A stretch of 64,000 nucleotides of DNA. It comes from Eucalyptus grandis (lineage: Eukaryota > Streptophyta > Magnoliopsida > Myrtales > Myrtaceae). Of the stretch, positions 1-9,995 are shown piece after piece. Where the stretch lies: contig NC_052614.1 of NCBI RefSeq assembly GCF_016545825.1, positions 12,294,559-12,358,558 of the forward strand, in the 5' to 3' direction. The notes beneath the pieces were generated by a model, which searched no databases, was not told where the DNA came from, and saw nothing but the letters and a program-made list of their open reading frames with translations. The stretch's first letter is position 1. The number at the start of each line of letters is the position of its first letter. A program made the position numbers and the translations under genes.

Positions 1-144
1 CTCCTCTTCTCAAAAATCGTATAATCCTCAAGCTCATAAACTTGCCGTGGAGGTAGGGAGCTTTTCCTGAAATTTTGAATGTAAAGGAAAAGTCCCTTAA
101 AGGAAATTTACTTCATTGCCTAGACCCATTCTCAATTACTTCCA

Positions 145-641
145 ATGCTAATTGAAAGTCATCTCATGGCGAGAGAGATCCAAAGGGATAATCCACCAAA
201 GTTTGACGGGTTCAACCTTAATAAGACGCGTGAGTATCATATGGGAGAAAAATGTCATCATGTGGACAACTGCAGGTGCTCCGTTCTAAGATCCAGAATT
301 TGTTGGATAAAAAGCTACTCATTTTTAAGGACTCAATGTCGAATGTCCAACAAAATCCCATTCCGAAACATTTTGAAGATGTCAACATGATTTTTGGGGA
401 TGATGACAAGCATATACTCCTGATAGATATCCAAAAGTTGAAACAGATCACGCCATTTACTAATCGCCAACTGAAAGGTGACATCACTCGTGATGAGAAG
501 CTAGCTCGCTTAGCGAAGCTGGGAATTATCCAATATGAAGATGGTGAGCCCGCTCTGAGACGGATGTCTCTGATTGAAGTCGATTTGTCTGGCCAAGATA
601 TAATCTCAAAAGTCATCAAGAAGGTTGGGAATCCAAGTTAG
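145..641 (+). pseudogene. Tat-1 gag C-terminal part, frameshifted
   Basis: Remnant of the nucleocapsid end of a Tat-lineage gag. About 213-300 reads as a degenerate zinc-knuckle-like stretch (YHMGEKCHHVDNC) that then shifts frame. Frame 252-641 continues with a segment resembling the conserved Tat gag piece after the knuckle (LLDKKLLIFKD, then NPIPKH). The break near 280-300 shows that the ORF is no longer continuous. The family's gag packages element RNA in a cytoplasmic particle. The N-terminal gag lies left of the window. Assignment rests on motif resemblance and on the protease that follows in order. Confidence 0.6.
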
Positions 642-735
642 GATGACACTCGAAAGGAGGATCTTCGAGCCTCGAAAAGCAAAACCCCTATGTACCAAGA
701 CTGACACTGGAAGCAGGGATGAATATAAAGCTTCT

Positions 736-1125
736 CACATGGACCGTGAGTTTGTTCGAAAAGCTCGCAAAAATGGTGAAGTTGTTGGTATCCTTGGCTA
801 ACCAAGTGGTAAATATGACTCTAAGGTGAAGTTCACACCACCACCAAGTTTCTTCATTGACGTGAAGGATATTGTCCCAAGTGGATGAGATGATGAAGAA
901 GACCTTACTTTAACTTTGCCAAAAGATAAAGAGGTCCACTTCAATGACGGGGATGAGGATGATTACAAAATTTCTCTTTCGGATCATGAGTTCGTAAGGG
1001 AAGCCTATGAAAGAGGTGAAGTGGTGGACACTTTGGGACAACCAAGTGGAAAGTATGACTTTATGGTCAAGTATACTCCTCCAAGTTATTTTCAAAACCC
1101 CAAAGATATCGTCCCTAGTGGATGG
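736..1125 (+). repeat. Diverged tandem duplication in the Tat-1 gag-protease spacer, period 240 bp
   Basis: Two similar blocks start near 750 and 990. Each translates to a segment of the form EFVR-A---GEVV--LG-PSGKYD--VK-TPP followed by KDIVPSG. The first copy has in-frame stops (TAA near 799, TGA near 886); the second is open. This is an old duplication inside the spacer of Tat-1. Confidence 0.7.
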
Positions 1126-1427
1126 GGAGATGAGTTTGGGGACGACTTCGTGGCTATGATTGAGCCTGTTGTGATTGATTTGACTAAAGAGAAAATCCCC
1201 CGTGGAGTTAATGCAATTGACAATGGTGTAATTGAAGTCGGCTCATGGATTGACAATTTTGGAGCCATGAAGATCTCAAACGCGAGTTTTGAACCCGTTG
1301 TGATTGAATTGCCACAAGAAGTTGGTGAATGTTCCAATACTAAGGTGACTCCTACTTACGACACTAAGACGGTCCCTTGGAACTATAATACAAATGAAAT
1401 TGACGCCGTCACTCGATCAGGTTGAAT
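916..1427 (+). pseudogene. Tat-1 gag-protease linker ending in the conserved 'AVTRSG' segment
   Basis: An open stretch of 169 residues rich in acidic residues. It ends in a DAVTRSG segment, which commonly precedes the protease in Tat-lineage gag-pro polyproteins, usually as a longer TRSGR-Y-P motif. Here a TGA at 1423-1425 interrupts it, and the frame then continues with YPPCEGVEKK. No enzymatic domain is visible. It is part of the broken gag-pro ORF, not an independent gene. Confidence 0.6.
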
Positions 1428-2021
1428 CTACCCACCATGTGAAGGTGTGGAAAAGAAGGCCGTAACTGATGAGGAAGCTGAACTACTCCTCAAAACACTC
1501 AAGACAAGTGAGGCAGAAGTGATAGACCAATTGCGTAAGATGCCTGCGTAGATTTCCCTATTGGAGCTTTTCAAGACCTCTGAAAAGCATAGAAATGCTC
1601 TCTTCAAAATTTTGAATGAAATCCACATGCCTGAGACCATTGGAGAAGTACAGTTGGAGGAGTTTGTGGATGCTATACTTCTTAGAGATCAAATTACCTT
1701 CTCTGAGAAATATCTCCCTCTTGAGGGCCAAGCTTACATTAAGGCGTTATATGTGACCACTCAACATTTTGGGACTAGGATTTCAAGGTTCATGGTCGAT
1801 AATGGTTCTGCCTTGAACATTTGCCTTTTATCCACCCTTCATCAATTGGGGATAGGAATGAGAATTGTCTCCCCTCCAAAGATTCCCATCTGAGCTTTCG
1901 ACAAGATGAGAGAAGAAATAATATGGGAAATCGACTTACCACTCACGATTGGCCCTACTACCATTACTAAAAAATTTCAAGTACTGGATATTCCAAGTAA
2001 CTTTAACATGCTAGTGGGACG
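1428..2021 (+). pseudogene. Tat-1 aspartic protease, 5' part, split by the chromovirus
   Basis: Retropepsin-like protease that would cleave the element polyprotein. The active-site region reads FMVDNGSALNICLL near 1791-1830; the usual D-x-G (VDxGSA) is preserved only as VDNGSA. The later fold segment reads FQVLDIPSNFNMLVGR and stops at 2021 exactly where the chromovirus begins. The matching continuation, G-R-P-W-I, is at 19511. In-frame stops at about 1549 (TAG) and 1891 (TGA) break the frame. Read-through of the two halves across the insertion is the main evidence for the nesting. Confidence 0.75.
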
Positions 2022-2231
2022 TGTCACGACCCGAACCATGAGCGCATGCACATCCCTCAGTGGTCAACAAATTTTGCGACATCTAGGAAGTATTGCCGAC
2101 CCATTCAGTTTATGGCACATGCGAAAACGTAATCACAATCTCTAAACAACATAAAAGTGGGATAGAAACATAGGATGATATTTTTACAAAACATACTAAT
2201 AATACAACAACATATATATACAGAAACGTCT
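2022..2231 (-). repeat. Truncated 3' LTR of the chromovirus (only the last ~210 bp)
   Basis: Nearly identical to 16063-16272, the 3' end of the other LTR. At 2231 it joins directly to coding sequence (chromodomain remnant), so most of this LTR and the end of pol are deleted. The junction shows short homology (TTTCTGTA read on the minus strand). Confidence 0.8.
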
Positions 2232-3866
2232 TGGTATGCAGAACTTGTTCCTTTCGATCCACAATTTGAATTGGTCTCTCCATGAACGACAACCCTGTCG
2301 TCCACATCTAATTCTTCAAAGTTTAGCACGTGGGTTGGGTCAGGCTCGTACTTTGTCAACATCAACACGTGGAAGACGTCATGTACTTGTGCCAATCTCG
2401 GTGGTAACGCAAAACGATATGCTAGGGTCCCTATTCTCTCCAGAATATCGAAGGGACCTATGTATCTTGGGCTTAATTTTCCTTTTCTGCTGAAGCACGA
2501 AGTATCCCTCATTGGTGACACTTTTAGAAAAATGTGCTCACCAACTTAGAATTCCAGCGGTTTTCGATGCTTGTCGCGTAGCTTTTCTGGTGACTCTAAA
2601 CAGTCTTTAATCTGTTTCTGATAACTGTAACGGCATCTACTAACTGCTGGACTAACTCTGGGCCTGTGATCTTCCGTTCCCTAACTTCATCACAACACAC
2701 CGGTGTTCTACACGCTCTGCCATATAACGCTTCAAAAAGAGCCATCTGAATGCTCTGCTGGTAGCTGTTATTGTAGGCGAACTCGATGAGGTGAAGTTGT
2801 TCCTCCCAACTTCCTTTGAAGTCCAACACACAAGCTCATAGCATGTCTTTAAGGGTTTGAATCGTCATCTCAAACTGACCATCCATCTCGAGGATGATAA
2901 GCCGTACTTTACTACAGATTCGTTTCCAAGGCAACTTGCAAACTTTTCCAAAATGCAACCGTAAACCTCGGGTCTCGGTCGGAAGTAATCGTCACTGGCA
3001 CTCCACGCAGACAAACAATCTGATGGACATACAGCTCTGCATGCCTATCTAATTCAAGGTCTTTTCGTACTGAGATGAAGTGAGCCGACTTTATCAGTCT
3101 ATCTACTACTACCCATATGGAATCCTTACCCCTCTAACTCCTCGGTAAGCCTGTCACAAAATCCATCGTGATGTGCTCCCATTTCTACTCGGGAATCTCG
3201 AGAGGTCTTTCGTACTGAGATGGTTTACAGTGCTGAGCCTTTACTTGTTGACACGTCAAACACTTGGCGATATGCTTGGCTATGTCCGCCTTCATATCGG
3301 ACCACCAATAGTGTTGACGCAAATTCTAATACATCTTCGTACTGTCAGGATGTATGCTGTAACTGCTACAATGTACTTCTGATAAGATTTTCTCTTTAAG
3401 CTATGCATCATCGGGTATACACAATCGTCCTTTGAACCTCAACGTTCCGTCTTCTGAAATGTGGAAGTTTGGTTTTCTCTTTCCTACCTCCTCTTGTACA
3501 ATTTGCTGGATCTCTGGGTCTGTCCACTGAAATGTCTTGATCCTCATTTATAGTTCCGGTTCAATTTTGAGGGTGGCCATAAGATTTGAAAGGTGACCTT
3601 ACCTCAAACTTGAAATCTGAATCTCTAACTTTCTCGATCAAAGCGCATTCCTTGAGCACCATCTGGGCAATTGAAGACTTCCGACTCAGTGCATCTGCGA
3701 CTTTATTCGCTTTTCCTAGGTGATACAAATATTACAATCATAATCTTTCAGGAGTTACATCCAGCGACGCTGTCTCATGTTCAACTCTTTCTGAGAAAAT
3801 AAATACTTGAGATTTTGATGGTTCGTGAAGATCTGGAATCTTTTTCCACACAGATAATGTCTCCAA
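2232..3866 (-). pseudogene. Chromovirus pol 3' part: RNase H end, integrase and truncated chromodomain
   Basis: Minus-strand reading, heavily frameshifted. About 3866-3700 holds the RNase H end, resuming after the SIRE-1 insertion. The integrase core C-terminal part is at 2596-2829 (EFAYNNSYQQSIQMALFEALYGR, then CRTPVCCDE). The GPFDILERIG--AYRFALPP and QVHDVFHVLMLTKY segments at 2330-2521 are the conserved integrase C-terminal end of chromoviruses. A chromodomain start (RPIQIVDRKEQVL-TKTF) follows in another frame and is cut at 2231 by the LTR remnant. In intact relatives this domain targets integration to modified chromatin. The 5' half of the integrase (2900-3500) is visible only as scattered homologous words. 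Confidence 0.75.
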
Positions 3867-3871
3867 ATCTT

Positions 3872-4805
3872 TGATAGGGCTAGTAAGAGCACCTAGGGGC
3901 GGGTAAATAGGTGTTCAAAGAAGTTTTTCAAAATTTAACAGATTAACTTGTCTTTTGAAAATAATAGACTGAAGATGTAAAAGACTATAAACAGTTATAT
4001 AAGGTTACGAATTAAAGTAAAGAGTTTAGGAAAAGAGAATTGAAACATAAGATTTATAGTGGTTCGGCTTAGATCAAGCCTACGTCCACTCTCCCACACT
4101 GACAGCCCATTGGCTGGATTTCACTAAGAACCAAAAGAGATTTTACAGTCTCACGTAATTGATTCCACAATGTAGAAACTCTACCACACTTCCTCAATGT
4201 CTCACAAGTATTTAATCTCTCTTTTGAGTACAACTTAAGCTCAGCGATTGAAATAGCAAAGAACTGGGAGCTTCAAATTTTGAAATTTTTCTTTCACGCA
4301 CACACTTGAATAACTTAATTGTCTTCCTTATATACTCCTCTATGCCTTTATAACCGTTGGCACTTTCCAAAGGAGTTCTTCCAATCTATCCGTTGGACAG
4401 AATCAATTAAGGAGATCTTTGAGTTATTTAAAGAATGTGATGATAGCCCACCAATCCTGCTCGCCTATACAATTAGGATCTAAGTTTCCATAAGTAGAAC
4501 CTTGCAAGTATACTTCGCCAATCAACAGATCTAATTATCCGAATTAATTTCAATAAGAATAATTGATCACGGGATGCTATCTCCAGCTGTGAGATCTTCT
4601 TCAACTGTACGAACCGAATCCTTAAAGATAAACTTGCATCTAGATAAGTCTTCTCTTCGTCGGTCTGGAAACTATCAATGAGGGTAGACTTTAAATCTTG
4701 AGTTTGAAGGTCTTCAGACTTTGACAAAAGAGTCTGCAAGTTTTCAGACTAGACTGATGAACACATTTTGTTAACTTCAAAATAATAAGGAAGTTTTCTC
4801 CAACA
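3872..4805 (-). repeat. SIRE-1 3' LTR
   Basis: A 934-bp LTR, starting TGATAGGG on the + strand and ending CCAACA. A TATA-like run (CCTTATATA at 4326-4334, read on the minus strand as TATATAAGG) is the probable core promoter. It keeps intact CAGACT/AGTCTG words that are altered in the partner LTR. Confidence 0.93.
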
Positions 4806-4819
4806 ATCTCCCCCTTTTT
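4806..4819 (-). promoter_or_regulatory. SIRE-1 polypurine tract (plus-strand primer)
   Basis: On the minus strand AAAAAGGGGGAGAT directly abuts the 3' LTR. This is the usual place and composition of the tract that primes second-strand synthesis. Confidence 0.85.
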
Positions 4820-5183
4820 GATGGTGACAAAACTTTTCCGCAAATTTGAACACTTTTGTCTTGCAAAATAAACTTAAGCAAAACAAAATATTTCATAAAA
4901 GATAAGTAGATTAGGATATGAATAGTGACAATTTTGCAACCATAGAAAACAGGTTAGTCCTGCAAAATAACTATCCTTTCCATAATCATTATCATGGCCT
5001 AAGTTATTGCAAGCATCAAAAGATCAAATCAAACAGTCCAAAGTCAAAATGTCCAATCCACAACCAAACAAAAGATAAGTCCAAAAGTCCAAACCAAAGT
5101 CAAATCAAGTCAAATCTACACAAACTTTCTCCCCCTTTTTGTCAACAGCAAAAAGTGGAGAACATAAAGAGAATTGGATAAAA
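4820..5183 (-). other. SIRE-1 region between third ORF and PPT, with a second PPT-like tract at 5128-5140
   Basis: Non-coding, A/T-rich. On the minus strand a second AAAAAGGGGGAGA lies about 320 bp upstream of the true tract and just after the third-ORF stop. The same arrangement occurs in SIRE-2 (52422-52434 and 52759-52772). Confidence 0.7.
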
Positions 5184-7308
5184 TTAAGGTTGCTTGGGGA
5201 TGCGAACGGGCTGGAAATCCCCCATAGACTTGACAGTCTCCTCTAGCTTCCTCAGATCCTCCTTCAGTTGTTCTATATCATCACCTTTTGCATTAGCTTG
5301 AACTTGAAGATTAAGGGTTTGTACTTGGTCGTGCAAAGAAACTGAAGTGGCTTTATGAGCATTCTGCATGGTCTGAAATTCACATCCCAACCCATAAACC
5401 TAAGCTTTGATCTCCATAAGAAGTTCGAGCAGTCTTTTAAAGTATCTTTGAGTTGTCGGTTGAGTACTTGCTTCAACATGATCAGTTTGTGGAGTGTTGA
5501 TGGATGATGGAACTTCAGCACGAACATCTAGACTTGGAGATGAAGCCTCATTACCATCTTCAGGAAATTGAGAGGCATACACATCCTCTGGATCGGCAAG
5601 AGAACAACTAACATCATCACTAGTAAAAGCAAATAAAGAAGTACTTCTTTTATCAATAGCTCCCCATGTTTCAGTGCCAAGTGGAGAGAAGTACTCTTCT
5701 TGCTCTTGCTCTTCAGTCTCACGATGATCTTGCCCTTCTTCCTCTTCATGAGAATCACCATGACCCTCTTCTTCTGCTCTTCCTTCTTCTTCTTTCCTCA
5801 TCGCTTCTCTCTCTTCATCTCTCTGCTCTGTCTCTTCTCTGTCTCAATTCTCTCGATCCTCTGTCTCTAGAACAAAACCCTGTAAGTTCTTCAAGGCTAG
5901 AGCAGAGATAGTGACGTCATCCTCATCTTCTTCATCTTGCAAGATGAGTGCTTTCCTCTTCTTAGATGGTGCTGTCATGGGCTCTTTGCATTTCCTTTTT
6001 CCAGTCGTAGAGTCTTGCCGTGGCTTGACAGGGGTCTTCACCTTAAAGCTCTCTAAAGCCTTGTTTAACTCCTTCAAACAAATCTTAGAAACCATCTTCA
6101 GTCCCACTACCATTGGATCAATGGTTTGAACACACAGAATTTTGGGAGGCTGAATGTTAAGATGTCTAAACAAACGAGTGACAAGAGCAGAATAAGGGAG
6201 TTGTTCCTTGTCCTTTACCACTGTCCTATACATGTGCATAAGGATAGTGTGAAGTAGAGAGAACTTATAACCAATGTTAATGGCATACATCATCTTTGCT
6301 TCAGAGTTTAAGACATCAGTCTTTGATGTGGATTTGGGTCTGAGACAGTTAATGATAATCTTGTGGAGCAAGATATTGAAGGCATTCATCCTGGAGTAAG
6401 AAATCCGCCCTTCAGCAATCCTATCTCGAACAAGCTCCAATGTAGCATGAGCAATAAACACACTGATTGGTTGGAAACGCCCTTTTTCCACCCCCAATCA
6501 CATCAGCCAGAGTGTTCACATCGACCACAAAATCCTGGTCTCTAACACTAAAGGAAAATCTATTCGCATCTAAAAAGGATAGATTGGAATAGAAATAAGC
6601 TGTAAGTTTCAGATGAGCAACAGTTTCAAAGCAAAAGCGTTCGAGTTGAAGCAATGTAAACTTCTCCCGCAACTTCACGTTCAATGAATCAAGAAAATCA
6701 AAATCTACACTCCTAGGGTTCATCACCCCTCGCTTCAGCAATTTAGAATAAGCGCACTTGTGCTCCTTAGAACGAAAAAGATCCGTTCTTTTACCACGAA
6801 TGTTCGTAGCAACACCCATCCTGGGCATAAAATGTGTGAACATCCTCTCATCGTCATCTTTTCCTTCAGGTTGATTAAATGATCTAAACCGTGGATCACT
6901 TAGGAAATTTGCAAAAGCCCTTTCTGCCGTACCACTAGTAGCAATGCCCAAACTCTCCATCGTCTTTAAAAAATGAGTTTCATTTATGTACCCTTTTTCA
7001 CTAAAAAACTAATCAATAAAGCTCATTGCAGAGCCACCTTCCTTCAAAGCGATGTAGAGTGTGAAAAGAAATGCGAGCTTAAAAGTCCTTACAGGTTCTA
7101 CATTCTCAATGATTTCTTCCCTTGCTTGTTGTTACGAAGGCACTTGAGTTCTGGCCCGAGAAGAATGGCGCGGTTGAGAATGTTGTTGTTGACTTTGCTG
7201 CTGCCTTGGAGAGTCTTCTTCCTCGATTAGATCAAGGTGCGTAGGACCCTCACGCATATGCTATGGTCCCCTGCTTGCAATCCTAGAGGACTTTCTTTGG
7301 GAAGACAT
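5184..7308 (-). pseudogene. SIRE-1 third ORF ('env-like' / putative plant transposon protein), broken
   Basis: Follows pol by about 430 bp. The ATG is at 7308 (MSSQRKSSRIASRG) and the stop at 5184-5186. It was about 700 codons and is now split by stops and frameshifts near 7255, 7140, 6470 and 5840. Pieces, minus strand: a basic N-terminus; a central globular part (6960-6421 and 6497-6100) with SFLDANRFSFSVRDQDFVVDV and MYRTVVKDKEQLPYSALVTR, the region I associate with the 'putative plant transposon protein' domain of Sirevirus and Athila third ORFs; a basic bipartite-type stretch near 6000-5950 (KRKCKEPMTAPSKKRKA) followed by an acidic run; a glutamate-rich region; and a C-terminal coiled-coil-like part ending FQPVRIPKQP. 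I see no signal peptide or clear membrane segment. The homologue in SIRE-2 is 50332-52394. Confidence 0.75.
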
Positions 7309-7741
7309 TGTCACAATCTTTGAGAGATTTCACGAACTCAATTCGCGAAAAAGATGAGAACTTTATGGATTAAACTAAAGAGAAAAAGTAAGAAAGTGAA
7401 GTTCTGTGATCTAGGGTTTGTGAGTGAAAACGAATAAGAAAAACAATAGTACATAAAGCAAACAAAACGAAGTATACGAATCGTCATAAAGGAATAAATA
7501 AAACTGCCTTTTTGAAAATGAATAACTGCATTTTTAAAATGAAAACTGCCATAAATTCAAAAACTCGAAAAAGATAATTTCTAATAATATAACAATCAAT
7601 TAGCAATTAAAAAGTAACTGTACCTTTTCAAATTAAAAATTTAAAATGCTAGAATCGAAATAATTTACAGTTGCAACTTTTAGTTATTCTCGAGTTTGAA
7701 CAACTTCGACTTTACCTTTGAATTTTGAGCACTTCCAGACT
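7309..7741 (-). other. SIRE-1 pol-third ORF spacer
   Basis: A/T-rich, non-coding on both strands. It probably holds the leader for the third ORF; no splice acceptor could be assigned by eye. Confidence 0.5.
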
Positions 7742-9562
7742 TTACTTGATAAAAGATGTGATGTTTAGTCTGGTGCGAATAGACTCAAATAGACTTTTCT
7801 CCAATGGCTTTGTAAATATATCTGCCAACTGATTTTTTAAGTCAATGAATTGTATCATAACTTCTCCATTCTGAACATGATCTCTAATGAAATGATGTCA
7901 AATCTCTATGTGTTTTGCTCTTGAATGAAGAATTGGATTCTTTGTAAGATTGATTGCGTTGGTGTTATCGCATTTGATCTCGGTACATGAGTCTTCGATT
8001 CCAAAGTCTCTCAGTTGTTGCTTTATTCACAAGATTTGAGAACAACAACTTCTAAGATCCACATACTTTGCTTCTAATGTTGAAAGAGCTACAGTGCTTT
8101 GCTTCCTTGAGAACCATGATATTGTCCTGTTTCCCAGCAATTGACAAGTACCGGAAGTACTCTTTCTATTAACTCTGCATCCTGCTAAATCTGTGTCTGA
8201 ATATCCAAGGAGAGTAAAGTCTCATTCCTTGGGATACCACAGACCTAACTTTGAGATAGTTGCAACGTATTTGATGATGCATTTTACAGCACTTAGATGA
8301 GATTCTTTGGGATCAGATTGAAATCTAGCACAAATGTAAACATTAAACAAAATGTCAGGTCTAGAAGCAGTAAGATAAAGAAGTGAACCAATAATACTCC
8401 TGGAGAGCTTCTGGTCAACTTTCTTTCCTCTTTCATCTTTGTCCAGCTTCGAAGAACTTGACATTGGTATCTCATATTTTTGCAATTCTCCAATCTGAAC
8501 TTTTTAATGAGATCTTTTGCATATTTTTATTTTTTTTGTGAATGAAAATTACTTCCTTCAATTGTTTCACTTGTAATCCGAGAAAGAAAGATAATTCACC
8601 CATCATGCTTATCTCAAATTCATCCTGCATAGACTTAGAAAATTTCTTGCACAAATTTTCATTAGGTGATCCAAATATAATATCATCAACATAGATTTGA
8701 ACAAGTAGAAAATTTTTACCTTTTCTTTTAATAAACAAGGTAGTATCCACTTTTCCTTTGACAAAACCATTTTGAATTAGAAACTTACTTAACCTATCGT
8801 ACCATGCTCGAGACGCTTGCTTCAATCCATATAGAGTCTTTTCGGTCTCGAAAATTGAGTCTGGTCTTTTTGGATCTTCAAATCCGGTGGTTGTTCCACG
8901 TGGACTTCTTCTTGGATAAATCCATTTAGAAATATGCTTTTGATGTCCATTTGGAAAAACCTGGAATTTTTATGGCAAGCAAAAGCAAGTAATAATCTAA
9001 TTGCTTCTAACTTTGCTACTAGTGTGTAGGTCTCATCATAGTCTATCCCTTTTTCTTGTGTATATCCTTTGGCCATGAGTCTTGCTTTGTTTTTGACCAC
9101 TTTTCTTTTTTTTTTGTCCATCTTGTTCCTGAGAACCCATTTAGCTCCAATAATGGATTTACCTTTTGGTTTAGGAGTTAATTCCCAGACATCGTTAATA
9201 TTGAACTGTCTGAGTTCTTCTTGCATAGCTTCAATCCAGCTTTCGTCAGCTAAAGTTTCTTCTATACTTTTGGGTTCTATTTTAGAAATAAGTGTCACGG
9301 CGCTAGACTTTTCTTGCTTTTTGGATATGGTGCGAATCCCTTCATCAATGTCACCGATGATGAGTTCTTTAAGATGACTAGACTTGTGCTTCCAGTTACT
9401 GGTCAGTCTAACAGTTTGCTGATCTTCTACTTCAATAGATTTTTCAACTTCCGTTCGTTGTTGATCTTCAGAAGTTTGAGTCACTTCAGGGGAGGTAAAC
9501 TTTGTAAAGTTTGGAGTAGGTTCTGATTCTTCAAGTTGAGTCCGAATCGCCTGATTCCGCAA
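7742..9562 (-). pseudogene. SIRE-1 pol 3' part: reverse transcriptase and RNase H
   Basis: Ty1/copia RT that would copy element RNA to DNA. From 9562 down: integrase-RT linker, then W-EAMQEEL, the GAKWV and KARLMAKGYTQ---IDYDETY segments, FFQMDIKS-FLNG, and after a frameshift at about 8822 the catalytic YVDDIIFGS (about 8680-8705, both aspartates intact). The FFLGLQVKQ region and the RPDILFNV segment follow. RNase H is at about 8220-7780 (GCRVNRKSTSGTCQLLGNRT-SWFSRKQ in pieces, and LADIFTKPL). The stop is TAA at 7742-7744. Several frameshifts and a TGA within RNase H prevent a full product. No integrase core precedes this block. Confidence 0.85.
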
Positions 9563-9577
9563 AGGGTCCGTATGTTT

Positions 9578-9995
9578 TCATTCTTCTTCTTTTTTTTTTT
9601 GTTTATGAACAGAAATTTTGTTTTTTTGTTCCCGGGAACAAAAAAGAACAGAAACGCGTTTGTTTGTGTTTTTGTTCAAAATCAGATTTTTGTTCCCGGA
9701 ACACAAAAAGAATGAAATGAGAAACAAAAAAATTTGTTTCTTGTTCCGAAACGATTTTGAAGAAACACTTTTCTTCTTCTTCTCTTTCCTTCTTCTTTTT
9801 TTCTTCTTTTTCTTTGGCCGATCGCCGGCCTCGGCCATGGCCGGCGACCGGCCGTCGAGGGTCAGCGACCTCGTCGGAGCGTTGCCGGCCCCGGTGAGGC
9901 CAAGCTCACCAGCCCGGCGAGGCCGAGCCTCACCGGTGGTTGGCGACGCTCGGCCTCGCCGGATCTGGGCGAGGCCAAGCTCGCCCGCCAATGAG
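9578..9995. other. Foreign GC-rich / pyrimidine-rich block replacing the SIRE-1 integrase
   Basis: Between the protease words TINNVSL (about 10000) and the integrase-RT linker (9562), SIRE-2 has roughly 1 kb of integrase. Here the space holds about 420 bp of unrelated DNA. On the + strand it reads: a T-rich start, a palindrome TTTTTGTTCCCGGGAACAAAAA near 9620-9643, a C/T-rich run (9770-9815), then a strongly GC-rich part (9816-9990) with repeated GGCGAGGCC-type words in both orientations. I could not recognise the family. It looks like a fragment of another repeat joined during a deletion. Confidence 0.7.
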
